Origin: Sesamum alatum
Lineage: Eukaryota; Streptophyta; Magnoliopsida; Lamiales; Pedaliaceae
Direction: 5' to 3'
NCBI GenBank assembly: GCA_034509735.1
Contig: JACGWO010000002.1
Location: 28,443,636 to 28,507,635 of the forward strand
DNA length: 64,000 nt
The notes beneath the pieces were generated by a model. That model saw only the letters and a list, made by a program, of their open reading frames with translations, made no database searches and was not told the origin of the DNA. Positions 11,367 to 21,096 of the stretch are shown here, in pieces. Positions within the stretch are counted from its first letter, which is position 1; every line of letters begins with the position of its first letter. A program made the translations under genes and the position numbers.

Positions 11367-11381
11367 GGGCTCTGATACCAC
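11367..11381 (-). other. tRNA-Met primer-binding site of the LTR4 element
   Basis: On the minus strand GTGGTATCAGAGCCC follows the LTR4 3' end directly. It is complementary to the 3' end of plant initiator tRNA-Met, the usual Copia primer for minus-strand DNA. Confidence 0.85.
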
Positions 11382-11946
11382 TGGAAGCCTAGCAAAGGCG
11401 TGTGGATCGGCCCGGGAGTAGCGCGAATGCGAAAGCACGGTATAATTAAAATTGCAAGAATTTAAACATGCATAAACGAGATAAAATAAACACGTTCAAA
11501 GGGTGTTCCCTTGAACCTCCCGGCCAAACGAGATAAATTACCGATTGTCGTTTTTATCTTCGAACCGCTACTCGTGTTGTTCCCCGTTTTTGCTCCAAGA
11601 TCTCGAATGGGAGACCCTCTAATTCGTACACGCAATCCGCCCACGTATCTTGCTCCTCGTGCTAGCAAAAGAACAAGTGTATATAATATTTGGAGAGGAC
11701 GGATTGATCAAATGCTATTTAATTAACGAGATCAAACCTCCTATTGTTCAATTGTGTAACACAAAAGAACATAGACGGAAAGAAGAGAGGGAGTGGCCGA
11801 GAGAGAGGGAGAGAGCCCGCGGTGGTGTGTGTATGTGTGTGTTTGGAGTTTCATCTAGCTTCTTGGTCAAACCAATCATAGCCCTTGATTCCTCTCTTTA
11901 ATCTCAACCATTAATTAATTTAATGGAATATTTAAATCCCATTTAA

Positions 11947-12250
11947 GGGATAAATGCAAAGAAGGTACCATACTATAGGCCCCTTTGCAATTTTAATACG
12001 GAATTTTTCAAAAAGGCCAATTTCAGTACCACACAATGAGGAATCTGGCAAGTTTGATACCGCATTTTATGAAAGTCAGACAAGTTTGATACCACAGTTT
12101 ATGAAAGTTGCAAATATAGTTCCTTAGTTTTGAAACTGACAGTTTTAGTACCAACCTCATCTTTTGATAATATCATTTCTAGTCCCCTAAATTTATTTTT
12201 TGCGCGGATTTTGTCCATTTTTACTCAGATTTTTCAGATTTAGTACCCTA
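11947..12250. repeat. Non-coding segment upstream of viral PBS, GATACC/GTACC-type units
   Basis: AT-rich, no ORF. It contains imperfect units of about 35 bp around AAGTTTGATACC (12050-12110) and further GTACC-type repeats. It may be part of the viral leader or a host-type dispersed repeat joined to the virus; the sequence alone does not decide. Confidence 0.45.
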
Positions 12251-12260
12251 TGCATGAAAA

Positions 12261-12277
12261 TGGTATCAGAGCCTAGG
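12261..12277 (+). other. Pararetroviral primer-binding site
   Basis: TGGTATCAGAGCCTAGG matches the 3' end of plant tRNA-Met in complement. It marks the conventional start of the viral circular map and the site where minus-strand DNA synthesis begins. It lies 167 bp upstream of the first ORF start. Confidence 0.85.
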
Positions 12278-12427
12278 TATATTGGAGAAATGTTTGTTTT
12301 TATTACATATTGATATTTTATCCCTAACGGAGGAGATCTTTAAAAGTATGGACCGAACGAAAGTTCGAGTTATATTGAAAACAGGGAATATTTTTAGATT
12401 CTGATAATACAAAAAACAGAATTTCTT

Positions 12428-14049
12428 ATGGAAATTCTTAGAAATATCGCCAACAGTCCGAGGTTGGTCGATGCGTCAATTCTTCCAAAGGAAGAAAGGG
12501 AGGAATGGCACAGAAATCGTTATGTTCGAGAGACATTACCAAGAAATGCGGTGAGACGTCTACAGGGAGCTGAGATCCATGGAAGAATCCCAGCCAGGAG
12601 ATCCAGAACAGGTAGATTCCTAGAGTGGATCTATCGGATCTACAAGAGTTAGCTGAATCATTTTCCCAACTAGGGATTGTGGATTTAGTCAACATCCAAA
12701 CCAATGAGGTCGCTCCACCTTTACCGCCGCCGGAGGGAAGCACAGGCTCAAATGATCCGCCGCATGATCATCCAATGAGAGAAGGTACGGATTTTCACAC
12801 TAATGCTACCCCTACTTTTGTAGGGACAAGATTATGAGAAAACCCACGAAGAAATCCAAGACGAGTGCCTGAAAACACACCATGGGCAAGGACCATGCTC
12901 CAGCCCTTACATCCATATGGCACTGTTCTCAACCTGGATGTTATCGACTTCCGAAACATCGAAAAGCTGATAGATGAATGGGTTGCAGCCATGAAAATTG
13001 CAGCAACCACATTGGAACTAGACAAGGATAACTTCATAAAGCTTTTGGAGTTAACCTTGGAAGGGTCGGTAAAGATCGGATAGGATAATACCCCAGAAGA
13101 AACCAAAGCAAGCATCCTTGAAGGAGAGTCTAAAAGTGCAATCGCAGATAGACTCGGAAGGTTAATAGAGAATCATTTCATTGGAAATGGATACTTCGAA
13201 GGAAGCAGAACAGAAAAGGCTAGGGAGTATGCACAAGCTCTCTTTAGCCTCGAATTATGAAGTATCTATGCTGTAGATGAATACATCTACTGGTTCTGCA
13301 AATACTTCTTCCAGAGTGGGGTAACAACCGAAGTAGTTGCCCCAATGTTCTTTGCAAAGATCTGCAACCTATGGAGGGAAATGTTGATACAATCATACAA
13401 AGTACCTGCAGGGCAGCTGGATTCAGTTGCAAGGAGGATGTCTTTCCTTAAAGACAAACTGAAAGATTGGTGTTACCAAGCATCCATCCAAAAGAACATG
13501 AAAAGGCTGAGAGGTAAAATCAAAAGATTCCCTCTCTATTGTGATAATAATGATTTTCCAACTATTATAGGAGAATCAAGCAAGCAAAAGAAGAGGAGAA
13601 AGCAAGGTGGTGACTCTTATTCCAGGAGTTCCAGAAAATCCTCTTTTAGAAGAAGATCATGGTGGTCTAAATCAAAAGTCAGATCATACAAATCTGGATA
13701 GAGAACAGGACCAACAAGGGCTTCATCCCAAGGATCTAGACGATCAGAGGCGAAATCCACAGGACGAACTCCTACACGGAGAACTTTCAGACGAGCCCAT
13801 ACCCGAGCCAATGAAAGTTTTAAGGATTGCAACTGCTGGACGTGCGCAGCAAAAGGACATATCTCCCCAGATTGCTCGCAGAAACGTGGTGAATTACGCT
13901 AATTGGAAGCCACAAACAACATCCTAGATGTAGTCTACTACGGCGATTTGGTACCAATCTTCCAATTCGAAGATTTTTCCTCAGATGAAAACATCTATGA
14001 GGAAGAAATAGAAAGTGATTCGGATGGATCTTCAACCGAATCAGAGTAA
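12428..14049 (+). pseudogene. Pararetroviral coat-protein ORF (ORF1-like), broken
   Basis: The first ATG frame (12428-12652) shifts at about 12540 into frame 1, which carries the remaining homology up to the stop at 14047-14049. In-frame stops lie at 12835, 13081, 13258, 13699 and 13900. The middle is helical and resembles caulimovirid capsid proteins. It is followed by a basic Lys/Arg/Ser-rich stretch (about 13580-13720) and the hallmark coat-protein zinc finger, pattern CxCxxCxxxxGHxxxxxC, at 13828-13875. The C-terminus is acidic (Asp/Glu/Ser). In a live virus it packages the DNA genome; here it cannot be made. Confidence 0.8.
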
Positions 14050-15170
14050 TTACAATGAAGGAGATAGGCTTCAAACCTCAAATAGCCTATCAGGATTCTT
14101 TTCAAAGTTAACGGTGTCAAACAAAATCATAGAAAGAATCATGAGACAAGACTCTAATCTCAGCCCATACGACGGAAATAGGATTGGAGGGATCGGAAGA
14201 GTCCTTAACCAGATAGGACTGAACCAGAGGAAACATCATATCATCTACAAAGTAAGTTCAGGTGAGTTTGCAATTCCTATGGAACTTACTGGTAATGTGA
14301 TGGAAATGCAGCTTATTCCTAAAGAAGAAATTCTTGAAGAATTAAGTAAGCTTAGAGAGGGAAGTAGCGGTTACTATGAAATGGATTCACATAGGAGCTA
14401 TTGAAGTAGTAATAAAAGCAACTTTTAAGGAAGGAATTGATTCAGAAATACATTTGTCAATAATGGATAGAAGAATCAATGACTTAAGATATGGTTGTTT
14501 TGGGACAATGATAGGAAATTTGTATGCAGGAAAATTGATGTTTGATATTCATCCTAGGATAGCATACAACCTAGCAGACCAAGATTTTAGTAGAGTTTTA
14601 ACCCTTCATCAGTATTTTAAAAGAAAGGATCTTATGAAAGATGGGAATAGACCATATTCTATAACATATAGAATAACTTACGCCCTTTCCAACACACATC
14701 ATTTTGATTTATTTCTTAGGAAAGAGTATATTGAGATTCCTAGAATTTTCAAGGAATTAGCTAAGGTAATGACACCAGATCCTATTAGAATACCCAGAAT
14801 AGGTGGTGTTGATATCTTGATAAAAGATCACCCGGTTTTAGATCGAACCCTTAGTTCTAAAACTGATTTTAGTAGCAGGATGTCCTTTTCAGAAGATAGG
14901 ATTATGGCCTATAAAGGAAAAGAACCAGAATTGTTGAAGCCTCGAGCTATTAGGGTTGATAATGTAAAACTTAGATGCCCTGAAGGCTGGAAACAAATCC
15001 AAGTTATATTTGACATCACTAGAACAGAAAATTATTTTCCTTGTGATGACTTATACCATCTGCAGCAACCTGTTGTGGGAAAATATGAAGGTATGCTAGA
15101 AATAGCAGGCCGTGAGATTATTGTTACAGGTATTGCAGGACGAGAAAATGGGATAATGACTCTAAAATAA
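14015..15170 (+). pseudogene. Pararetroviral movement protein (30K superfamily), frameshifted
   Basis: The upstream part is open in frame 2 (14015-14404) and overlaps the end of the coat ORF. The movement-protein core is in frame 3 (14376-15170, 264 codons, otherwise uninterrupted). The frameshift is between about 14376 and 14385. The core has the 30K pattern: a HIGAIEVVIKATF start, a short DRRIND motif, then a GNLYAGKL region and a D at the end of the beta core (about residues 10-75 of the frame-3 ORF). Such proteins open plasmodesmata for cell-to-cell spread. Assignment is by pattern, with no alignment run. Confidence 0.78.
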
Positions 15171-15252
15171 GTTTCCTCGAAGATCATAAACCATGGGAAG
15201 AAAAAGATAATGGTATGGAATTCAGTTTAGATGGTTATACCATTAGAATTGA

Positions 15253-15753
15253 ATGACGAGCCTCTTTTCTATATACATATCTGTTGGTATGTTGTATGAA
15301 CAATATAAGTCAGAATATTTTGCAGCTTATATTGACTCAGGATCAGGGATTTGCACGGCAAAACCCGATGTGTTCCCTAGCGAAGCTATGGAATCCTTAC
15401 CCATTATTGCAGGAAGGGACTTTTCACAAAAAATTCTAGTACTCAATAAGGGTATATGAGAAGCAAAAATCATGATTGGAGGAGCATTTGGAACACCTTG
15501 GTTCAAGGTAAAGACGCCTCCTATTTACTTTCATGATACCGGAGCAAATATTTTGCTAGGTAATAATTTAATCCAGACATTTGCAAAATATGTCCAGGAT
15601 AACCACAAGAATCTGTTGATTTTTACTACTAACTGTGGTAGTGAGATACAGGTTTTGCAAAGAGAAACGGCATTTAATAGGATAATGCCCATAAATTTTC
15701 GCAGCAAACGTGGTGATGATGCCAAATTTGACTCATCCAAAAATGCAGGATAA
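15253..15753 (+). pseudogene. Pararetroviral aspartic protease region
   Basis: Frame 1 holds the retropepsin-type active site D-S-G (Asp codon at 15334-15336) preceded by a hydrophobic strand. About 50 residues further a second conserved hydrophobic part ends in a DTGANILLG-like turn. One in-frame stop at 15457-15459 splits it and another ends it at 15751-15753. The domain would cut the viral Pol polyprotein. It lies directly upstream of RT, as in all Caulimoviridae. Confidence 0.75.
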
Positions 15754-15765
15754 AAGAAAATTTTG

Positions 15766-16710
15766 GTAAGGCTCTTTTGTCTTTCAGGCAACAGGGTTTC
15801 AGTGATGCTTCTGAAGAGGATCTTAGGATCTTGAAGGAAGCTATACAAGAGTGCAAGTCATTGTACATAGACGGAGAAAGTAAAATTTCTCTCGAGAAAT
15901 GTCAGAAGGCTTATCCAGAGGAACTTCAATGAAAAACCTTTGGCATTGTGGGATAAAAACAAGATCGAGGCTACTCTAAAAGTCAAAGAGGAATGCAAGT
16001 ACGAGTATGTCCGATACAAGCCCATCCAAATGAACATGGAGGATAAGAAAGATATGCAGAAGATCATCAAAGAGCATATCAATCTTAGACTCATTGAGCT
16101 TGGAGTCTCTGCCTATAGTAGCCCTGGTTTTCTGGTAAGAAATCATGGTGAGATAAAAAGAGGTAAACCTAGGTTAGTTATTAACTATCAAGGCATCAAG
16201 AGAATATTACAAGTTGATGGTTATTAAATCCAAGTAGAGAACACTTAATTGATTGCATTAAAGGTGCTAAAGTGTTTTCTAAGTTTTATTGCAAATCTGG
16301 ATTCTATCAGATTAAGATGGAAAATGATTCAAATAAATATACTGCATTTTCCACACCTCATGGACAATATATCTGGAATGTATTTCTAATGGGACTTGCC
16401 AATGCACCCCAGATATTTCAAAAAAACTATGGATAATCTTTTCAAGGACTATCTAGAGTATATGTTTGTTTGCACAGACGATATCTTGATTGCATCTAAA
16501 AATATACAGGATCATATTAGATATCGTGAAATATTTTCTGATGCATGCCACTAGGAGGGATTAGGGCTCTCTGAAAAGAAAGCCATTATAGCTGTCAATA
16601 AAATTGAATTTCTAGGAATTCTTATTGTCGAAACAGGCATTGAGTTGCAGGAACACATTGTAGAAAAAATTCGCAATTTTACATTCTTAAGGATAAGAAG
16701 CAACTTCAAA
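15766..16710 (+). pseudogene. Pararetroviral reverse transcriptase, multiply frameshifted
   Basis: Homology moves among frames. Frame 1 (15940-16227) carries the fingers region, ending in a PRLVINYQ-type motif. The palm follows in other frames, with a stop near 16225 and further breaks near 16250, 16430 and 16552. The catalytic pair Asp-Asp is at 16477-16482, but the usual Y-x-D-D is replaced by C-T-D-D. The domain would copy pregenomic RNA into DNA. The copy is inactive. Confidence 0.82.
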
Positions 16711-16715
16711 GCTTC

Positions 16716-17295
16716 TTGGGAGTTATCAATTTTGCAGGAATCTTTATAAAGGACCTTGCAAAATACAGAAAGGATTTCTGTCCACTTTTGAAAGAAACAG
16801 AGAGTTCAAAGTGGAAATGGGAGGAAATTCATACGCAAAGGGTTCGTGAGTTAAAACAGGTTTGCAATAACTTAGCAAAACTTGCAATCCCACAAGACGA
16901 GGATGAGCTAGTAGTATATACGGACGCCAATGATTTACAGATAGGCAGCAGTGCTCATGAAAAAGACAACTACGGGTGAAGAACCTTGTAGATAGACAGA
17001 ACGGTTGTCCACTAAGCAACAAGCCAAGCTATGACATATCAACGAGAAGGAATTCTTTGCGGTTTGGAAGGCTTTCAAGAAATGGCCTTTGTTCTTACTA
17101 GCCAAAGAATTTACATTAAAAGTTGATAATACGAATTTTAAAGCTTTCTGGAAAAATAAACTTGAATCAAAGATTGAGAAAGCTCGTATTATTAGATGGC
17201 AAGCAGAATGCCAATATTATTGTTATAATATTGTCGTTATCAAATCTCATGAAAATGTTCTTGCAGATTTCTTGACAAGAGATGGAGGCAGCTGA
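16716..17295 (+). pseudogene. Pararetroviral RNase H region
   Basis: Frame 3 (16716-16979) holds the RT connection (LGVINFAGIFIKDLAKY-type) and the start of RNase H with YTDAND, the first catalytic Asp. A stop at about 16977 and a shift follow. Frame 1 (17089-17295) carries the C-terminal part with an ENVLADFLTR ending, typical of the caulimovirid Pol terminus. Its stop (17293-17295) overlaps the next ORF start (17282) by 14 bases, a compact viral arrangement that has survived. Confidence 0.8.
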
Positions 17296-17995
17296 AGCAG
17301 ACTCCGTCATCATCAGGCTCAGGCACCTCAGGGAGAACCTTGAGGAGATTGATAAGAGATTTGGACAGCTAACGATTAAAGCCCAAATAGCTGGCCAAGT
17401 TCAACGAACTGATCTGGACACTGTCCAGACCGCCATCAGGAGTACCAAACTTGATGCAAGCTCGTTATGGGATGACTTACTGGAACCAATTCAAAAGGCA
17501 TCATCTTCAGTGATAGCCCGAGAATTAAGAGAGCAGGGCTCTAAACCTGTAGCGGCAGATTCAAGTACTGCTTGCACAAGGTCATCGCCAGAATCTGGTG
17601 AAAAGGCAAAGGTTGAGTTACAGGAAGTGCAAACTCCTGATAATTCAAGTCAACCCAGCACCTCTGGGGTAAAAGAGGAAGAGATTAACCTTAGGCCAAT
17701 GACGGGCACCTCTAAGGTTAATACTAACGAAGCTTTACCTTCTGTTTCCGCTTGGCAGGATTATCAGAGATCATCGGAAAAACTTGTTTCCCGTAAAGGC
17801 ATAAGCCCAGGCAAGACCATCGTAGAGACATCCAGAAGATATAACAGAATCTGGATGATCGAAGGGTCTAAACCAGAAGAGGTACTAGAGTGGTATGATT
17901 TGGAGCCCTTGCTTCAGTTCATACTACGTCACCAAGCTTTCTGGAAATCTGAAAGCTTCCAGAATGGATTAGTGGGGCGGTATAATGACGCATGA
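17282..17995 (+). CDS. Pararetroviral TAV-like ORF (transactivator/viroplasmin), C-terminally truncated
   Basis: A 237-codon frame stays open, and homologous-looking coding continues in the same frame beyond the TGA at 17993-17995 to about 18300 with further stops. It has a helical N-terminus (about residues 1-90), a Ser/Pro/Glu-rich linker, then a region with WQDYQRS and a hydrophobic C-terminal stretch (EWYDLEPLLQFILRHQAFW). Position after RNase H and before the 35S-like promoter is where caulimovirids encode the inclusion-body transactivator. The assignment is positional plus overall character; I could not confirm a TAV motif. The product, if any, would be truncated. Confidence 0.6.
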   Translation: MEAAEADSVIIRLRHLRENLEEIDKRFGQLTIKAQIAGQVQRTDLDTVQTAIRSTKLDASSLWDDLLEPIQKASSSVIARELREQGSKPVAADSSTACTRSSPESGEKAKVELQEVQTPDNSSQPSTSGVKEEEINLRPMTGTSKVNTNEALPSVSAWQDYQRSSEKLVSRKGISPGKTIVETSRRYNRIWMIEGSKPEEVLEWYDLEPLLQFILRHQAFWKSESFQNGLVGRYNDA

Positions 17996-18719
17996 CAAAA
18001 CAATCCCCACCTTAAACTAGGTGATATTTTGGAGCTCAAGTTCATTTCCATAGCTCTAGAAATCGCAGGAAAAGGGTCTCATCCTGCATTCCATTTTTCA
18101 TCAAATTAACAGAGACCAGATGTGGTAGCACTCAACAGAGTCAAGGCTGCCACAGGAAAAGCTCCCCTAGTATCTTCCCTCAGTGAAGATGACATATCCA
18201 CCAGAAGAGCTTGGGTTTATTAGGTCTGTCTCACAGATATGGATAAAGTCAAGTATCATTTAAAATATCTTCCAATAAATTAAATGGATCATTCCTGTTG
18301 AACTCCATGAGGGGAAGAAGCACAGAGTTCGCGGAGAGCTTGTTTGAAAAGAAAATGATGCTTATTTGGAAAAACAAGCTACCGGCGACAGAGGCCACAA
18401 GAAAGAAGGCCTGCAACATGATGCACGTTGGGCAATGGCATGACCATGTTAAGCCCTTGCTGTGAAAAATAAGGAAAGCCCTGTTTGGGACAAGGATTCG
18501 GGTAACCCAAAGCAAACCCAAACCAAAACCAAAAAAGGGTAAAAGAAAGGATTTTTACAAAAAGAGGTAAAAATCTTAAAATGTAAAAAGGCAAGGAAAA
18601 GACTGTCGGCAGAAAACAACGAAAAGCCAACAGTCAGACAGGATAGGAAGCACTAGCTGGAGAACACATGGGTGACATGCCATAATGACCACAGCTGGAA
18701 AGAAGAAAGACAAAATGGG

Positions 18720-18736
18720 TGACGAACGCAGTGACG
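18720..18736 (+). promoter_or_regulatory. as-1-like tandem TGACG element of viral promoter
   Basis: Two TGACG motifs start at 18720 and 18732, 12 bp apart, the same spacing as in the as-1 element of the CaMV 35S promoter. That element binds TGA-type bZIP factors in plants. The TATA box follows about 55 bp downstream. Confidence 0.7.
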
Positions 18737-18788
18737 ACATCGACATCCAAAGCAAGAATGAAGTCCGGATTTGAAGTCTGCGGACTAT

Positions 18789-18796
18789 TATAAATA
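18789..18796 (+). promoter_or_regulatory. TATA box of viral full-length transcript
   Basis: TATAAATA lies at the expected place between the TAV-like ORF and the leader. Transcription would start at about 18820 and, in a circular genome, run through the leader to ORF1. Confidence 0.7.
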
Positions 18797-18966
18797 GAGA
18801 GCTAGGAAGCAGATGGAGGACATCAGAAACTTCTCCAACTCTTCAGAAAAAATAAATTGTGTCTTTAAATTCACTAAGTATTAGAATATCTAGTATATGG
18901 GGTTATCCCCAACGAGTCAAGTCCTCTATCCATGAGAGGCTAAATAGTTTTCTCCTCTGAAAGAGG

Positions 18967-19008
18967 AATAAAACATCTATGTAATATATCAAGTATTTCT
19001 TCAATAAA
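18967..19008 (+). terminator. Viral poly(A) signals
   Basis: Two AATAAA motifs (18967-18972 and 19003-19008) lie about 150-190 bp after the inferred start site. In Caulimoviridae the poly(A) signal lies a little downstream of the cap site and is bypassed once, producing terminally redundant RNA. The spacing here fits. Confidence 0.65.
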
Positions 19009-19327
19009 GTAAAGGCTTTTGTCTAATTTGTTTGTCCAAAATTTTGTTAAGTCTCTATTTTGAGTACTTTTACGCCCTAAAGTAGGAAACGAAGTAGGTT
19101 GTGCTGTTTGTTGCTGAAGGAGCCAAGTTACCTGCGAACCATCTGCTGCGGTAATGTGGTTGGAAAAAGAACTGTAAAACGAGGAGTTGGAATACCCGGT
19201 GGCAAAGCGGTCAAACCAAGGTATGAATTTATGGAGGCTTAATTTTATTTTAGGAAGCATGTTGGGCCTGATCAGAATTGAATTACATGGGTTGTTATTT
19301 CTTAAAAAAAAAAGTATTTATCAATAA
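19009..19327 (+). other. Viral leader segment, no ORF
   Basis: Non-coding, AT-leaning sequence after the poly(A) signals, ending in an A-rich tract (about 19304-19315) and the junction with LTR4. It is taken as the 5' part of the viral leader. No other feature is seen. Confidence 0.5.
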
Positions 19328-20529
19328 ATAATCCAAAAGGCAACAAATAAATATATCAAATATAAGTATTTATTCGAAGCCCATTAAATTAATTTTCAAT
19401 AAATCTAATTTATTAGATAAATTCCTTTCATCTAATAAAAGGAATTAATTTCTTCCCAAGAAAAGAAGGACCCGATTAAATCCAATTTAATCATTTCCAT
19501 TTCTCCAAATATTTAATTCTAAATTAAATACGTCGTGTGTGCGGATTGTGTGTGACTCTTTAGACCTTCAGCTAGATTTGGTTGGATTCCTAGAATCCGC
19601 CTGTTATCATGGTGGCCATCTAGCAACGGTCTATGGCACTAGAGACTAGGTGAATATACGGGGATGAACATTTAGGCTCTACAGTACATCTATCCTTCCG
19701 TCTACGGTCTCACCACTTAGGGTCTAGGGCACGGATATGTAGGTACCCATTTTGGACCTAAGTGACGGTCCGTCCTTTACCAAACGCCGCAGGGAAACCT
19801 TCCTTCTGTTCAGTTACTGAGGCCACAGATTTTAGGGATAAGACACAGAGTATTGTGAGACACAACTGTCAACACCCTTGACAGGAGACAGATCCTTTCT
19901 TGAAAACTACTGCCACGTTTGTACACCGCGGCTCCACTAGACATGGCTTATGACTACTCAACTGCATTTTGGCAATCTCTCACCATATCTAAGATACAGT
20001 CTCAATGTACAGGTAACCTCAGCAATTGCTCAAGTCAAAGACTTGACCTGTACCATTGGAATCGGGAATTGACGTCATACTAGACGACCCTACTCAAGGT
20101 CCTCCGTAAGACGGTTCCGCGAGTCACCCAGTCAGCCGCTCCCCAGCAGGGCGACCGACTAACACTGCTTAGACGACCCTCGTCACCCGTCGATGAAACA
20201 CGACAGCCGATGCTTAGTGCAAGTCTCAAGTGGAATCTCGGGTACTCATTTTCGAGATTCCTTGACTTGGAGATTTCCAGACTGATTCGGCGGAACTGAT
20301 TCAATAGACCTATCTCCAAGCGTAGTCCCAGTCCCCGAAATGTGATTTCAGTCTGTGGGCTTTGTTTGTGTAGTGAACATTTATAATGCAGATAAAGTGA
20401 ACACAGACAAAAGTATGCGCCAAATGAATTTTCACTTTCTTATTTATCTAGGTTTATTTAAAACTTCTAATTGTTCGACATATTACAATTCGCCTAACAA
20501 GATTGGCTACATTGTCACCTATTCTAACA

Positions 20530-21096
20530 GTTCCATGGGGGCCCGGCGTAGAAGGAGGCAAGGCTCATCAGTGTGTTGATGGGTTGCTATTATTAAATGT
20601 AATAGTGTAGGACCAACCTTAGATTGACCATAGATCTACTATGAGTCCAGTGGGTCGCATAGGATTTGGGCTTGTGATCATCCAACAGGGGCGTGCTAGG
20701 CTTTTAATTTTGCATGGCTTTTTTATGGTGAATGAATGGTTTATTTATTGTATTATTGCTATGGCATGCAAATCTTTATAATGCATTATCGATGAATGTA
20801 TGTAAGTATGAGATCTCGGTGATCAAAATCTCATTTGGTTAGACCAAGTTGAATATTAGACCCTTAATAAATGGACTAGGACTCCAGGAGTTTCGTCCAA
20901 GCCTTCCATCCATGGCAAAGTGAGGAAGCTAGTTTCAGTCAATAGCATGGTCTCACGAGTCGTGGCACGACCATCGTCCTTAAAAGAACTTGCACTTTGT
21001 CATGAACGAAGAGTACACTCCTGTTACCTGTCTCACAAGTCGTGGGGGTAGCAGTGAGTGCTATGATTTGATTGATTGGGTTGGGTCTAATGCCCG
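20530..21096 (+). other. Copia leader fragment (plus strand)
   Basis: Matches the later part of the right-hand element's leader (about 61420-61970), including CAGTGGGTCGCATAGG, TCTCATTTGGTT and two GTCTCAC(A/G)AGTCGTGG motifs. It is cut at the left by LTR4 and at the right it joins LTR5, which lacks its first bases. No coding sequence. Confidence 0.78.

Larger units (their letters stand above)
11947..19327 (+). mobile_element. Endogenous pararetrovirus (Caulimoviridae), full-length-like, inactivated
   Basis: One linear copy of about 7.4 kb holds, in order, a tRNA-Met PBS, coat-protein zinc finger, 30K movement protein, aspartic protease, reverse transcriptase, RNase H, a TAV-like ORF, an as-1/TATA promoter and poly(A) signals. 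The order resembles cavemovirus- or solendovirus-like genomes more than badnaviruses; the genus is inference. Many stops and frameshifts inactivate every large gene except the 237-codon TAV-like frame. The insertion site is inside a Copia LTR with only microhomology at the edges, as expected for illegitimate integration, since these viruses lack integrase. Confidence 0.88.
11382..20529 (-). mobile_element. Copia family A LTR4 (5' LTR) split by a pararetrovirus
   Basis: The LTR is in two parts: 11382-11946 and 19328-20529 (about 1.77 kb in total). The break falls within a stretch that is continuous in LTR3 (CCCATTTAAATAATCC near 5835-5850). The left part ends CCCATTTAA and the right part resumes ATAATCC, with at most 2 bp of overlap. 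It starts TGTTAGAATAGGTGAC on the minus strand at 20529. Small internal deletions relative to LTR3 lie near 11525 and 11845. Confidence 0.87.
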
